Below, piece after piece: positions 29,538 through 40,597 of a DNA stretch of 64,000 nucleotides (position 1 is its first letter; the number at the start of each line of letters is the position of its first letter). This DNA comes from Brevundimonas aurantiaca (GTDB taxonomy: Bacteria > Pseudomonadota > Alphaproteobacteria > Caulobacterales > Caulobacteraceae), in assembly GCF_014199955.1 (NCBI RefSeq), contig NZ_JACHOQ010000009.1:1-64000 (forward strand), in the 5' to 3' direction. The position numbers were made by a program, and so were the translations under genes. A model generated the notes under the pieces. That model was not told the DNA's origin, ran no database searches, and saw only the letters and a program-made list of their open reading frames with translations.

Positions 29538-29574
29538 AGAGGCGTCGGCGAAGGCCGGCGCCTCTTTTCTTTTC
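29538..29574 (+). terminator. Rho-independent terminator after pal
   Basis: AGAGGCGTCGGC and GCCGGCGCCTCT form a stem around a GAAG tetraloop, followed by TTTCTTTTCC. It would end the tolB-pal transcript before the zinc-ribbon protein gene. Confidence 0.85.
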
Positions 29575-29624
29575 CGCCCGCCCTCCGCAAGGTGGCCTTC
29601 GCAAGACGACGGGGGATCAAGGGC

Positions 29625-30734
29625 GTGGATATCGAAGGAGCCGGCGGGGCCATCACCGGCGGGCTGATCGCGGGGGCGATCGAGAAACCGGCGGGCCAGG
29701 CGGGCGAGGCCGGCCACGGCGTCTGTTCGGACTGCGGGGCCGAGACCAGCGGAAACTTCTGCGCCCACTGCGGCCAGCCGACCCATGTCCACCGCACCTT
29801 GCTGCATCTGGGCGAGGAGCTGCTGCACGGAGTCATGCATTTCGACGCCCGGGTCTGGCGCACCCTGCCGCTGTTGGCCTTGAACCCCGGCCGTCTCACG
29901 CGCGAATGGGTTCAGGGCAAACGCACCCGCTATGTCTCGCCCCTGGCGATCTTTCTGTGCACCCTCTTCATCATGTTCTTCGCCCTCAGCTTCATGCCCC
30001 AGCCGGGGGCGCATGAGGGTGAGGCGGAACGCACCGCCCGTCTCCAGGCCGAGGTCGCCGAACAGCGGCTGGGTCTGGTCGAGGCGGAAAAGACCGTCGC
30101 CGAACTGCGCGCCGAACCCGAAGTGAACGACAGTCCGATCGCCGCCCAGACCCTGAAGACCGCCGAGGGGGTGGTGGAGAACCGCCGCCAGTCGCTGAAC
30201 CGGCTGGAGACCGAGCTGCGCGACGGCCGGTCCGACGGCCTGGCCCCCGGCACCTGGCAGGCCCAGGTCAAGGACTTGGCCGCCGACGGCAAGGTCAAGG
30301 GCCACGGCCTGGGCGCCGTGCTGCTGAAGAAGCTCCAGAACCCGGACCTGGCCCTCTATAAGCTGCAGCAGACCCTCTATAAGTTCGCCTTCCTGCTGGT
30401 GCCCTTCTCCTTGCCGTTCGTGGCCCTGCTGTTCCTGTGGAAACGGGGCTTCACCCTGTACGACCACGGCGTCTTCATCCTGTATTCCCTGACCTTCATG
30501 GCCCTGCTGCTGATGGTCATGGTCCTGGCCGGGACGATCAACGGCGTCCTGGGCGGCTTCGTCGGCCTGATCGGGCTGGCGGTCATACCGGCGCATATGT
30601 TCGCCCAGTTGAAGGGCGCCTATGGTCTGTCGATCTTTTCGGCCCTGTGGCGGACGGCGGCCCTGCTGTTCTTCTGCAACATCGTCATCGGCCTGTTCGT
30701 CACGGCCATCGTCTATCTGGGTCTGGGTCATTAG
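29625..30734 (+). CDS. DUF3667-type membrane protein with zinc ribbon
   Basis: A roughly 369-residue protein. Near the N-terminus it carries two CxxC knuckles (CSDCGAETSGNFCAHCGQ) forming a zinc ribbon, followed by TREWVQGKRTRYVSPLAIFL, a predicted coiled coil (about 130-225), and four C-terminal transmembrane helices. This is the DUF3667 layout, of unknown function. A GTG at 29625 is taken as start because the longer frame only overlaps pal and the terminator. It interrupts the usual pal-cpoB adjacency. Confidence 0.78.
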   Translation: MDIEGAGGAITGGLIAGAIEKPAGQAGEAGHGVCSDCGAETSGNFCAHCGQPTHVHRTLLHLGEELLHGVMHFDARVWRTLPLLALNPGRLTREWVQGKRTRYVSPLAIFLCTLFIMFFALSFMPQPGAHEGEAERTARLQAEVAEQRLGLVEAEKTVAELRAEPEVNDSPIAAQTLKTAEGVVENRRQSLNRLETELRDGRSDGLAPGTWQAQVKDLAADGKVKGHGLGAVLLKKLQNPDLALYKLQQTLYKFAFLLVPFSLPFVALLFLWKRGFTLYDHGVFILYSLTFMALLLMVMVLAGTINGVLGGFVGLIGLAVIPAHMFAQLKGAYGLSIFSALWRTAALLFFCNIVIGLFVTAIVYLGLGH

Positions 30735-30776
30735 GTCCGCCTTGCGGCGGCCCCAAATCGGTGAAAGCTAGAAGCC

Positions 30777-31619
30777 ATGATCAAGCTGTCCTTCCCCCGT
30801 CTCCTGGCCCTGACGGCCGTCGGCCTGGTTCTGGCCGGGGGCGGCGTCGCCGTCGCCCAGCAGGCCGCGCCCAACATCATGCAGCCCATCGAATGGGACA
30901 AACGCCGGCTGGACCAGCTGGACCGCAATGTGCGTCGGCTGGAACGCGCCCTGACCCAGAGGAACGCCGCCGGTCAGCCGGTGCTGGTCGAGCCCGACCC
31001 CGAGGTGGTCACCCTTCAGGGGCAGTTCGGCCTGTTGAGCCAGAGGCTGGAGGACCTGGAGGCCACGGTGCGCCGGATCAACGGCGACAACGAACGGCTG
31101 ACCTTCCAGCTGGACGAGGCCCAGCGCGACAATGCGACGCTGAGAACCCGGATCGTGGACGCCGAGGGCCGGATCGAGAAGCTGGAGCGGGCGGCCGAGC
31201 TGAACGCCCCGATCGAGGCCAATTCCCCGACCGGCGACGCCGGGCAGGACCTGGCGGCGGCCGTGCGGCTGATGGGCGAGGACCGGGCGCGCGGCGCGCG
31301 GGCGCTGGAGACGGTGGTCGTGACCTGGCCCGACACCCCCCAGGCGCGCGAGGCCAACTCCCGCCTGGGCGACATCCGCGTCTCGGCCAATGACAAGGCG
31401 GGGGCCGTGGCCTTCTACGCGGCGGCCCTGAAGGACTGGCCGCGCATCGGCTGGGCGGCCGATACGACGCTGAAACTGGCCGACGCCCTGTTCGCCACCG
31501 ACCGCAAGACGCAGGGTTGTGCGGCCCTGGCGGAGTTCACACGCCGCTACGCCCCCTCGGCCTCTGACCCGCAGAAAGCCCGCGCCGCCCAGATGAAGAC
31601 CGCCGGCGGGTGCAGCTGA
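30777..31619 (+). CDS. cpoB: Cell-division coordinator CpoB (YbgF)
   Basis: The 280-residue periplasmic protein has a signal peptide (ending near GGVAVAQQ), a coiled-coil segment (about residues 40-145) and C-terminal TPR-like repeats (from about 155). This is the layout of CpoB/YbgF, which links septal peptidoglycan synthesis to Tol-Pal. Position two genes after pal supports the call. Its 3' end overlaps the tilS GTG start by 10 bp. Confidence 0.92.
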   Translation: MIKLSFPRLLALTAVGLVLAGGGVAVAQQAAPNIMQPIEWDKRRLDQLDRNVRRLERALTQRNAAGQPVLVEPDPEVVTLQGQFGLLSQRLEDLEATVRRINGDNERLTFQLDEAQRDNATLRTRIVDAEGRIEKLERAAELNAPIEANSPTGDAGQDLAAAVRLMGEDRARGARALETVVVTWPDTPQAREANSRLGDIRVSANDKAGAVAFYAAALKDWPRIGWAADTTLKLADALFATDRKTQGCAALAEFTRRYAPSASDPQKARAAQMKTAGGCS

Positions 31620-32923
31620 CGGTCGCGCCGGGCGGCCGGACTGGGGGGCTTCAGTCCCGGCTGTTTGCGCGGCTGGATGATCGGTTGACGGTCGATGACG
31701 ACCGACCCGTCGCCCTGGCCCTGTCCGGGGGCGGGGATTCCATCGCCCTGATGCGGATGACGGCGGCCTGGGCCCAGAAGCGGGGCCGGCCGGTTCTGGC
31801 CCTGACGGTGGATCACGGACTGAACCCCGACAGCCCCGCCTGGACCCGGTTCGCGGGCGAGGCGGCCCAGGCTGCGGGCTGCGCCTGGCGGGGTCTGGTC
31901 TGGACCGGGGACAAGCCTGTTGCGGGCCTGACGGCGGCGGCGCGGGGCGCCCGGCACCGGCTGATCGCCGAGGCCGCGCGGGCCGCCGGGGCGCGGGTCG
32001 TGCTGATGGCCCACACGGCCGACGACGCAGCCGAGGCCGATCTGATGCGGGCCGAGGGTTCGACCCTGGGGCGGGTGCGCGAATGGGCGCCCTCGCCGGC
32101 CTGGCCCGAGGGGCGGGGGCTGATGCTGCTGCGGCCCCTGCTGGGCGAACGGCGCGAGACCCTGCGGGCCTGGCTGAGAGATCAGGGCGCCGACTGGATC
32201 GAAGACCCCGCCAACGCCGATCCCCGTTTCGGCCGCAGCCGGGCGCGGCGGAGGCTGGCCGAGCCGTCCTTGCAGGATGCGGTCCCTCCGCCCGAGCCCG
32301 CGCCGGCGATCAGGGCCGAGGCGGCTGCGGGCGTGCGTTTTTCGGCGGAGGGTTTGGCCCAGACGAGGCGCGACATCGACGCCCGCGCCCTGGCGACGGC
32401 CCTGGTCTGTATCGGGGGCGGATCGACGCCGCCGCGGGGCGAAAGGCTGGAGCGGCTGATCAGGCGATTGCGCGCGGGCGAGGATTTCGCCGTCGTCCTG
32501 TGCGGGACGCGGGTCGAGGCCGAGAGGCGGACGGTCCTGATGATGCGCGAAGCCGGAGAACTGGCGCGGACGGCGCGGGCCGACCTGGCCCTGGTCCCAG
32601 GGGCGGAGACGGTCTGGGACGGCCGGTTCTCCTTTGAGGCCCTGGCGCCGGGCTGGCGCGTGGGCGCCGCGCGGGGGCGTCTGGCGCAACTGCCCGCGTC
32701 GGATCGGGCGGCCCTGGGGCGGCTGCCGCCTGCGGCGCGGGGGGCGCAGCCTGTGCTGCTCCGGCCGGACGGGATCGGGCCGGTTCTTGCAAGCCCGGCC
32801 GTGCGGCGACGCGATCTGGCGCCCGAACGGCTCAGACTGGCGCTGGGCGAAACGACGCATGAGGACGATCTGATCGCGCCGCCATGGCGTAACGCGGCGG
32901 AAGCGCCTATTTTCCGAGACTGA
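31610..32923 (+). CDS. tilS: tRNA(Ile)-lysidine synthetase TilS
   Basis: Adds lysidine to C34 of the AUA-decoding tRNA(Ile) in the cytoplasm. The 437-residue protein has the PP-loop ATP-binding motif SGGGDS near residue 40, the following [10 protein letters not shown], and the HTADDAAE segment. The C-terminal regions are more divergent, as usual for this family. Start is the GTG overlapping cpoB. tilS-ftsH adjacency is common in bacteria. Confidence 0.94.
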   Translation: MQLTVAPGGRTGGLQSRLFARLDDRLTVDDDRPVALALSGGGDSIALMRMTAAWAQKRGRPVLALTVDHGLNPDSPAWTRFAGEAAQAAGCAWRGLVWTGDKPVAGLTAAARGARHRLIAEAARAAGARVVLMAHTADDAAEADLMRAEGSTLGRVREWAPSPAWPEGRGLMLLRPLLGERRETLRAWLRDQGADWIEDPANADPRFGRSRARRRLAEPSLQDAVPPPEPAPAIRAEAAAGVRFSAEGLAQTRRDIDARALATALVCIGGGSTPPRGERLERLIRRLRAGEDFAVVLCGTRVEAERRTVLMMREAGELARTARADLALVPGAETVWDGRFSFEALAPGWRVGAARGRLAQLPASDRAALGRLPPAARGAQPVLLRPDGIGPVLASPAVRRRDLAPERLRLALGETTHEDDLIAPPWRNAAEAPIFRD

Positions 32924-32972
32924 CAATCCAGCCGTCGGGCCAGAGGGCGCCGGCGGACGACCGAGGACCTCA

Positions 32973-34937
<1,965 letters not shown>

Positions 34938-34960
34938 GGGTCAGGCGCAGACAAAAGAAG

Positions 34961-34993
34961 AAGGGGCGGCCTGCGAAGGCCGCCCCTTTTTTT
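34961..34993 (+). terminator. Terminator after ftsH
   Basis: AAGGGGCGGCC and GGCCGCCCCTT form a stem around TGCGAA, followed by a run of seven T residues. On the minus strand it lies inside the extended nitroreductase frame, where it is read as [12 protein letters not shown]. Confidence 0.95.
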
Positions 34994-35773
34994 GACGTGG
35001 GGCAGGGTTGACAGAATCTGCGCCGCCTGGTCGAAGGTCAGGCGCGGCGAGCGGGGGAACAGGTTCTCGTCCGTGCCGTAACCCAGGTTCAGAATGTAGT
35101 TGGGTTCGACATGGCTGTCGGGGAAGAATTCGGCCTTCACCCCCGCGGCGTCGAAGCCCGACATGGGGCCGACGTCCAGACCCAGGGCCCGGGCCGCGAT
35201 GGTCAGATAGCCGCCCTGGAGCGAGGCGTTGCGGAAGGCGGTCTCGCGCCGTCCGGCCTCGTCGGCGAACCAGTCGCGCGCGCCCGGAGCATGGGGAAAC
35301 AGGGTCGGCAGATGGTCGTGGAAGTCGAGGTCCTGAGCCAGGATCAGATTGACCGGCGCCTGCTGGGTCTTGGCGCGATTGCCCTCGCTCATCAGCGGGA
35401 TCAGCCGGGCCTTGGCCTCGGGCGAGGTGACGAAGACGAAGCGGGCCGGGCCGGCGTTGACGGCCGTAGGGCCGAACTTGGTCAGGTCGTATAGTTTCTT
35501 CAGCAGCTCGGGCGCGACCGGCCGGTCGCTCCAGGCGTTGCGGGTGCGCGCCTCGGTGAAGAGTTGCGCCAGGGCGGCGTCCGACAGAGGGAGGTCGCGG
35601 GGGGAGAGAGCGTCATAGGCCATGGGAGGGCGTCCTGATCTGCAAAAGCAACAAAGTCTGGTGCTAATTTAGCCCATTCCGCAACTGTCGCAAGTGCAAA
35701 TCCGGCAATCCATCGTTTCCAACCGTGCGCCGCCCCCCTGTCGCAAGACGCGGCTTCGTCCTATCTAGGCAGG

Positions 35774-36103
35774 ATGAAAGACCTGACCCAACTGATGCAG
35801 CAGGCCCAGGCGATGCAGCAAAAGCTGCAGGACGCCCAGGCCAAGATGGCCGAAACCACCGCCGAGGGCTCCTCCGGCGGCGGGCTGGTGAGCGTGGCCC
35901 TGAAGGGCGCGGGCGAGATCACGGCGATCAAGATCGACGACAGCCTCTTGACCCCCGGCGAGGGCGAGATCCTGGCCGATCTGATCGTGGCCGCCCATGC
36001 CGACGCCAAGCGCAAGCTGGACGAGGTGAACGCCGCCCTGATGCGCGAGGCCGCCGGTCCCATGGCCGGGATGAATATTCCCGGAATGCCGAAACTGTTC
36101 TGA
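35774..36103 (+). CDS. YbaB/EbfC nucleoid-associated protein
   Basis: A 109-residue YbaB-type DNA-binding protein. It has the Gln/Met-rich start LTQLMQQAQAMQQKLQDAQ, the conserved GGGLVSVALKGAGEITAIKID core, and a glycine/methionine-rich C-terminus. It forms dimers that coat DNA. It overlaps recR by one base (TGATG), the classical ybaB-recR arrangement. Confidence 0.95.
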   Translation: MKDLTQLMQQAQAMQQKLQDAQAKMAETTAEGSSGGGLVSVALKGAGEITAIKIDDSLLTPGEGEILADLIVAAHADAKRKLDEVNAALMREAAGPMAGMNIPGMPKLF

Positions 36104-36705
36104 TGGCCGCCTCCGCCGGGCCCGAGATCGAGCGGCTCATCTCCCTTCTCGCCAAGCTTCCGGGCCTGGGGCCGCGCTCGGCCCGGCGCGCGGCCCTGGC
36201 CCTGCTGAAGCGGCGCGAGCAGCTGCTCGTGCCGCTGGCGGCGTCTCTGGCCGAGACGGCCGACAAGGTGGTCTCCTGCTCGGTCTGCGGCGCGCCCGAT
36301 ACGCGCGACCCCTGCGCCGTCTGTTCGGACGGGGCCCGCGACAACGGCCTGATCTGCGTGGTCGAGGAGGCCGGCGCCCTGTGGGCCATGGAGCGGTCCG
36401 GCGCCTTTCGCGGCAAATATCATTTGCTGGGGGGGCTGTTGTCCGCTCTGGACGGCGTCGGCCCCGAACATCTGCGCATCGCCGAACTGGTCGGCCGTGT
36501 GAAGGGCGGCGCCGTGCGCGAGGTCGTCCTGGCCCTGCCCGCCACGGTCGACGGCCAGACCACCGCCCATTATGTCGCCGAGCGGATCGCCGGCCCGGAC
36601 GTCCAGGTCACCTCCCTGGCGCGCGGCGTGCCGGTGGGCGGCGAACTTGACTGGCTGGACGACGGCACCATTGTTCAAGCGCTGCGGGCCAGGCGGCCGG
36701 CCTAG
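36103..36705 (+). CDS. recR: Recombination mediator RecR
   Basis: RecR works with RecF and RecO to load RecA at gaps. The 200-residue protein has the helix-hairpin-helix LAKLPGLGPRSARRAAL, a four-cysteine zinc finger (CSVCGAPDTRDPCAVC), a Toprim domain with VVEEAGALWAME, and the C-terminal ARGVPVGGELDWLDDGT. Start is the ATG overlapping the ybaB stop; the longer frame is a shadow inside ybaB. Confidence 0.97.
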   Translation: MAASAGPEIERLISLLAKLPGLGPRSARRAALALLKRREQLLVPLAASLAETADKVVSCSVCGAPDTRDPCAVCSDGARDNGLICVVEEAGALWAMERSGAFRGKYHLLGGLLSALDGVGPEHLRIAELVGRVKGGAVREVVLALPATVDGQTTAHYVAERIAGPDVQVTSLARGVPVGGELDWLDDGTIVQALRARRPA

Positions 36706-36752
36706 ACCTCGCGCGTCTTTCGCCGCGCGGCGACTCCGGCTAGGAACGGAGC

Positions 36753-37967
36753 ATGAACACGCTCGTGCTGATCCTCGCCGTCGTCGCCGTCGCTCTGGGC
36801 GGCGGTTTTCTGTGGGCCTTTATGGGCTGGCAGAGGGCGCGGGGGGATCTGGCGGCGGCCCAGGCGCGGATCGACCTGGTCGAGGAGAGCCGCGTCACCA
36901 TGGGCGAGCTGCTGAAGGCCCAGGCGGCCCAGTCGGCCCAGGCGGTGGCCGACCAGATGGTCAGCCGCGCTACCGAGACCTTCCGCGCCCAGGACCAGCT
37001 TGCGCGCGAGCGGATGGCGGCCCAGCTGAAGCCGGTGGCCGATACCCTGACGAAGTTTCAGGAACATGTGGCGGCGCTGGAAAAGGCCCGGGCCGAGGAG
37101 ACCGGCGGCCTGAAGGAGCAGCTGACCCAGCTGATGGCCGCCTCGTCGGCCACGCGGGACGAGGCGCGCAAACTGACCGAGGCCCTGCGCGGCAACACCG
37201 GGCGGCGCGGCCGCTGGGGCGAACAGACCTGCCGCAATGTGCTGGAGGCCGCAGGCATGGCCGGCCGGTTCGACTTCACCGAACAGACCTCCAGCGCCGA
37301 CGACGAGGGGCGCCAGAACCGGCCAGACTTCCTGGTGCGTCTGCCCGGCGGCGGCCTGTTCGTCATCGACGCCAAGGTGCCCCTGGCCTTCGACGAGGAG
37401 GAGGGGGACGAGGAGGCGCGCGCCCGGTCGGTCGGCCTGCGCATCGCCGCCAGCCTGAAGACCCATGTGCGCCAGCTGTCGTCCAAGGCCTATCAGGACC
37501 AGTTCAAGCCCAGCCCCGATTTCGTCGTCCTGTTCGTGCCGGGCGACAGCTTCCTGTCCACCGCGCTCGACCATGCGCCGAACCTGCTGTCGGACGCGAT
37601 GGAATCGCGGGTCGTCATCGCCACCCCCTCTACCCTGTTCGCCCTGTGCAAGGCCGTGGCTTACGGCTGGCGCGCCGAGGAACAGGCGGCCAACGCCGAC
37701 AAGGTCGCGGCCCTGGGCCGCGAACTCTACAAGCGGCTGTCGGTCATGGGCGGCCACGCCTCGGCGGTCGGTCGGGCGCTGGATCAGGCGGTGGGTAAAT
37801 ACAACCAGTTCGTCGGTTCGCTGGAGAGCCAGGTCATGGTCTCCGCCCGCCGGTTCGAGGATCTGCAGGTCGACCACGAGGGCAAGGAAATCCCCGCCCT
37901 GGCCCAGGTCGAAACCCAGCCGCGCCTGATCACTCGGCCGGAGCTGACGGGGCCGTCAGACAACTGA
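36753..37967 (+). CDS. rmuC: DNA recombination protein RmuC
   Basis: The 404-residue protein has an N-terminal transmembrane anchor (about residues 3-22), a coiled coil (about 25-140), and the RmuC nuclease-like domain. The domain contains RGRWGEQTCRNVLEAAGM, RPDFLVRLPGG and FVIDAKVPL (catalytic Asp/Lys). RmuC is thought to limit DNA inversions. The stop codon is directly followed by the palindromic operator array of the next operon. Confidence 0.93.
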   Translation: MNTLVLILAVVAVALGGGFLWAFMGWQRARGDLAAAQARIDLVEESRVTMGELLKAQAAQSAQAVADQMVSRATETFRAQDQLARERMAAQLKPVADTLTKFQEHVAALEKARAEETGGLKEQLTQLMAASSATRDEARKLTEALRGNTGRRGRWGEQTCRNVLEAAGMAGRFDFTEQTSSADDEGRQNRPDFLVRLPGGGLFVIDAKVPLAFDEEEGDEEARARSVGLRIAASLKTHVRQLSSKAYQDQFKPSPDFVVLFVPGDSFLSTALDHAPNLLSDAMESRVVIATPSTLFALCKAVAYGWRAEEQAANADKVAALGRELYKRLSVMGGHASAVGRALDQAVGKYNQFVGSLESQVMVSARRFEDLQVDHEGKEIPALAQVETQPRLITRPELTGPSDN

Positions 37968-38042
37968 CCTTGTCTCTTTGACAAGGGGGCTTGACATGTC
38001 GCTCGCTCTGGTGAGACAAGTATCCTTGTCATAACGACAAGG
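37968..38042 (+). promoter_or_regulatory. Promoter with three CTTGTC/GACAAG palindromes
   Basis: Two perfect 19-bp palindromes CCTTGTC-N5-GACAAGG occupy 37968-37986 and 38024-38042. A third, GACAAG-TATC-CTTGTC, lies at 38015-38030 and overlaps the second. Between the outer sites is a TTGACA -35 hexamer (37991-37996); the -10 would fall at about 38014-38019, inside the palindromes. The arrangement is that of an autorepressed promoter, and the XRE regulator encoded two genes downstream is the natural ligand. Confidence 0.8.
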
Positions 38043-38051
38043 GAGATTGTC

Positions 38052-38510
38052 ATGGCCAAAGGCCTCTGGAAAATCCTCGCCCTGTCCCTCGCGGGGATTC
38101 TGGCGATCATGGTGCTGGTCGTGATCGGCGCTGCGGCGGCCGTCCTGGCCTCGGAGCGCGGTCTGGTCCAGAAGGACGCCGCCCTACTGGCCGTGGTCGC
38201 GACGATGGCGGTTCTGATGATGGCCCTGTCCCTGTGGCTGGGCGTCGCCTGGATGGTCCGCATCGACGAGGCCGCGCGCGAGGCGCACAAGGCCGCCTGG
38301 TTCTACGGCGGTTCGGGCGGTCTGGCGGTGGGCGGGGTCTTCATCATCCTGGCCTCCACCCCGTCGGCGGCGCGGCTGACCCTTCCTGCCTGGTTTGACG
38401 GGCGCACCGACCCCGCCGCCTATGCCGCCACCGGCGCCGTGGGTCTGATGGCCCTGATGCTGATCGGCTACGGCGTCGTCTGGGGCTGGTGGTGGCTGGC
38501 GCGGCGGTGA
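38052..38510 (+). CDS. Membrane protein of XRE-controlled operon
   Basis: A 152-residue protein with four predicted transmembrane helices (about 8-32, 44-68, 85-103 and 124-148) and no soluble domain. Not recognised. A GGGAG ribosome binding site is part of the last operator palindrome's flank. It is the first gene after the CTTGTC/GACAAG promoter and is followed after 11 bp by the XRE regulator. Confidence 0.7.
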   Translation: MAKGLWKILALSLAGILAIMVLVVIGAAAAVLASERGLVQKDAALLAVVATMAVLMMALSLWLGVAWMVRIDEAAREAHKAAWFYGGSGGLAVGGVFIILASTPSAARLTLPAWFDGRTDPAAYAATGAVGLMALMLIGYGVVWGWWWLARR

Positions 38511-38521
38511 GGAGCTGAACC

Positions 38522-38713
38522 ATGAACAACCGCCTCAAGGTGCTGCGGGCCGAGCGCGACTGGTCCCAGGCCCATCTGGCCGAACTGCTGGGCGTGTCGC
38601 GTCAGACGGTCAATGCGCTGGAGACCGGTCGCTATGACCCGTCCTTGCCGCTGGCCTTCAAGATCGCCCGCATCTTCGAACAACCCATCGAATCCATCTT
38701 CTCGGAGGACTGA
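38522..38713 (+). CDS. XRE-family helix-turn-helix regulator (short type)
   Basis: A 63-residue protein that is essentially a single Cro/CI-type helix-turn-helix: LKVLRAERDWSQAHLAELLGVSRQTVNALE, ending IEQPIESIFSED-like QPIESIF. Short regulators of this kind are typically found beside small membrane proteins. GAGGAGCTGAACC precedes the ATG. It probably binds the palindromes at 37968-38042. Confidence 0.92.
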   Translation: MNNRLKVLRAERDWSQAHLAELLGVSRQTVNALETGRYDPSLPLAFKIARIFEQPIESIFSED

Positions 38714-38715
38714 CC

Positions 38716-39300
38716 ATGTCGAGCGTTGAAGATCCGAAAATGTCCTGGCCGGTGCGTATCGGCGGCCTGTTGTTCCTCGGCCTGGCCGGGGCGGGCGTCG
38801 GCTATCTGGTCGGGGGCCGAATGGAGGTCGAAGACCTGCGCTGGGACGACGCCCTGGGCCTGGTCATCGCCGCCATGCTGCTGGCGACCGGGGCGATCAT
38901 GGCCGGCATGGCCGCCGTGCGCTCGACCACAGTCCCGCCCGGCTGTGGCTGGCTTCAGGCAGTCGTCATGCTGATCGCCGGGGTTCTGATGATCGCGCCG
39001 ATCTGGGGCGTTCATCTGGCTTCGCCCGACCTTGTCTTCGTCGGCCTGGTGGTTCTCTCTGTCGTCCAGTCCGTCGCCAATCTGATGCTGTGGCGCCGGG
39101 CCGACGAGATGCTGCGGCGGGTGATGGTGGAGACCAGCGCCCTGGCCTTCTGGGCCTCGCAGATGGCCTTGTTCCTCTATGCGGCGGCCGAGCGCCTGGG
39201 CCTGACCGGAGGGGTCTCCGCCTGGGGCATGATGGGCGTGCTGATGACGATCTACCTCCTGGCCTCCACCGTCGCCTCGATGCGGCGCGGCCTCCACTGA
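38716..39300 (+). CDS. Membrane protein of XRE-controlled operon, second
   Basis: A 194-residue protein with about six hydrophobic helices and short loops. It starts two bases after the XRE stop, so the genes are translationally linked. No family is recognised with confidence; it resembles the DUF2178-like membrane proteins often paired with small XRE regulators only in layout. Expected in the inner membrane. Confidence 0.72.
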   Translation: MSSVEDPKMSWPVRIGGLLFLGLAGAGVGYLVGGRMEVEDLRWDDALGLVIAAMLLATGAIMAGMAAVRSTTVPPGCGWLQAVVMLIAGVLMIAPIWGVHLASPDLVFVGLVVLSVVQSVANLMLWRRADEMLRRVMVETSALAFWASQMALFLYAAAERLGLTGGVSAWGMMGVLMTIYLLASTVASMRRGLH

Positions 39301-39325
39301 AAACTCTCAACCGAAGGAAACACCC

Positions 39326-40300
39326 ATGACCCTCGCCAAACGTCTCAAATCCTCCGTCTCCAACCTGGCCCAGGGCGCCGTCGGCGTCGCCGCCGGACTG
39401 GCCCTGGTCTTCGCCATCGCCGGCGCCCCGACCCAGGTTCTGGCCCAGGCCGCCCCGGCGCCCGCCGCCCCGGCCGCCGCGCCCGCCATCCAGGGGCAGG
39501 GCCCGGCCCTGTGGGTGATCAAGGACGCGGACTCAACCCTGTATCTGTTCGGCTCGGTCCATGTGCTGCGCCCGACCACCGGCTGGGCCAGCCCCCGCGT
39601 CAACGCCGCCTTCGACAGCGCCTCGGACATCTGGTTCGAGATCACCAATCCGGAAGACCAGGCGGCCATGATGCCCCTGATCCAGCAGTACGGCCTGTCG
39701 CCCCAGACGCCCCTGTCCAGCCGTCTGACGCCGGAAGAAGTGGCCCAGCTGGACGTCGCCGCCAAGACCATCGGCGCTTCGGCCGCTCAGCTAGATCCGC
39801 TGAAACCCTGGCTGGCCGCCCTGTCCCTCTCGGTCGCGCCTCTGGTCAAGGCAGGTTATGATCCTCAGTCGGGCGTCGAACTGGCCCTGAAGGCCCGCGC
39901 CCAGGCCGCCGGCAAGCGCCTGCACGGCTTCGAGACCCTGGAGAAACAGGTCGGCATGCTGGCCACCCTGCCGGACGACGTCCAGCTGGAGTTCCTGCGC
40001 GAAACCCTGAAGGACTTCGACGAGGCGGTGGAGATGCTCGACTCCATGGTCGAGGCCTGGGCCAAGGGCGACGTCCAGGCTCTGGACCGCATCGTGGTCG
40101 AAGAAATGAAGACCGATGCGCCGGAACTGTACAAGGTGCTGCTGGTCGACCGGAACACCGACTGGGCCAATCAGATCCAGACCCTGCTGCAAGGCTCCGG
40201 CACCGCCTTCATCGCCGTGGGCGCCGCCCACCTGACCGGCGACGACAGCGTCCAGTCCATCCTGCAATCGCGCGGCGTGGCGGTCGAAACGGTCGAATAG
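39326..40300 (+). CDS. TraB/GumN family protein
   Basis: A 324-residue exported protein. A signal peptide (hydrophobic to about residue 38, with Ala/Pro-rich downstream) is followed by the TraB/GumN fold, recognised by LWVIKDADSTLYLFGSVHVL, the GFETLEKQVGML block and the C-terminal FIAVGAAHLTGDDSV histidine motif. Members resemble the Tiki metalloprotease fold; the role in bacteria is unclear. A 25-bp gap after the XRE operon suggests possible co-transcription. Confidence 0.88.
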   Translation: MTLAKRLKSSVSNLAQGAVGVAAGLALVFAIAGAPTQVLAQAAPAPAAPAAAPAIQGQGPALWVIKDADSTLYLFGSVHVLRPTTGWASPRVNAAFDSASDIWFEITNPEDQAAMMPLIQQYGLSPQTPLSSRLTPEEVAQLDVAAKTIGASAAQLDPLKPWLAALSLSVAPLVKAGYDPQSGVELALKARAQAAGKRLHGFETLEKQVGMLATLPDDVQLEFLRETLKDFDEAVEMLDSMVEAWAKGDVQALDRIVVEEMKTDAPELYKVLLVDRNTDWANQIQTLLQGSGTAFIAVGAAHLTGDDSVQSILQSRGVAVETVE

Positions 40301-40318
40301 GGCGACAGGCGGCGGCGC

Positions 40319-40444
40319 TCAGGCCTGGTTGACGTCCCAGACGAAGACCACCCACAGCGCCGCCGCCGCCGCTGCGGCCGTCAGGGCCGCCGCCAGACAG
40401 CCGAAGGCCAGGCCCTGCGGCCCCTGTCCGTCACCCTGGTTCAT
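40319..40444 (-). CDS. Very small membrane protein candidate
   Basis: A 41-codon frame from ATG (40442-40444) to TGA (40319-40321) encodes a peptide with a polar start MNQGDGQGPQG and one Ala-rich transmembrane helix ending WVVFVWDVNQA. This pattern is typical of short uncharacterised membrane peptides in Caulobacterales. It lies between the TraB-like gene and tRNA-Gly, convergent to the former. No strong ribosome binding site is obvious. Confidence 0.4.
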   Translation of the reverse strand: MNQGDGQGPQGLAFGCLAAALTAAAAAAALWVVFVWDVNQA

Positions 40445-40522
40445 GCTCTAGCGCTCCCCTGCGCGCCCATACTGCCCCAAGCCCTTGAGCCCCGCCACCG
40501 CCCCGTCTATGGAAACAGGCGC

Positions 40523-40597
40523 GCGGGCGTAGTTCAGAGGTAGAACGTCAGCTTCCCAAGCTGAATGTCGTGGGTTCGATTCCCATCGCCCGCTCCA
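40523..40597 (+). tRNA. tRNA-Gly (anticodon CCC)
   Basis: A full cloverleaf can be drawn: acceptor strands GCGGGCG (40523-40529) and CGCCCGC (40587-40593), D-arm with AGTTCAGAGGTAGA, anticodon stem TCAGC/GCTGA around the loop TTCCCAA (anticodon CCC), and T-arm GTGGGTTCGATTCCCAT. CCA is encoded. Accessory-looking DNA follows on the 3' side. Confidence 0.97.
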
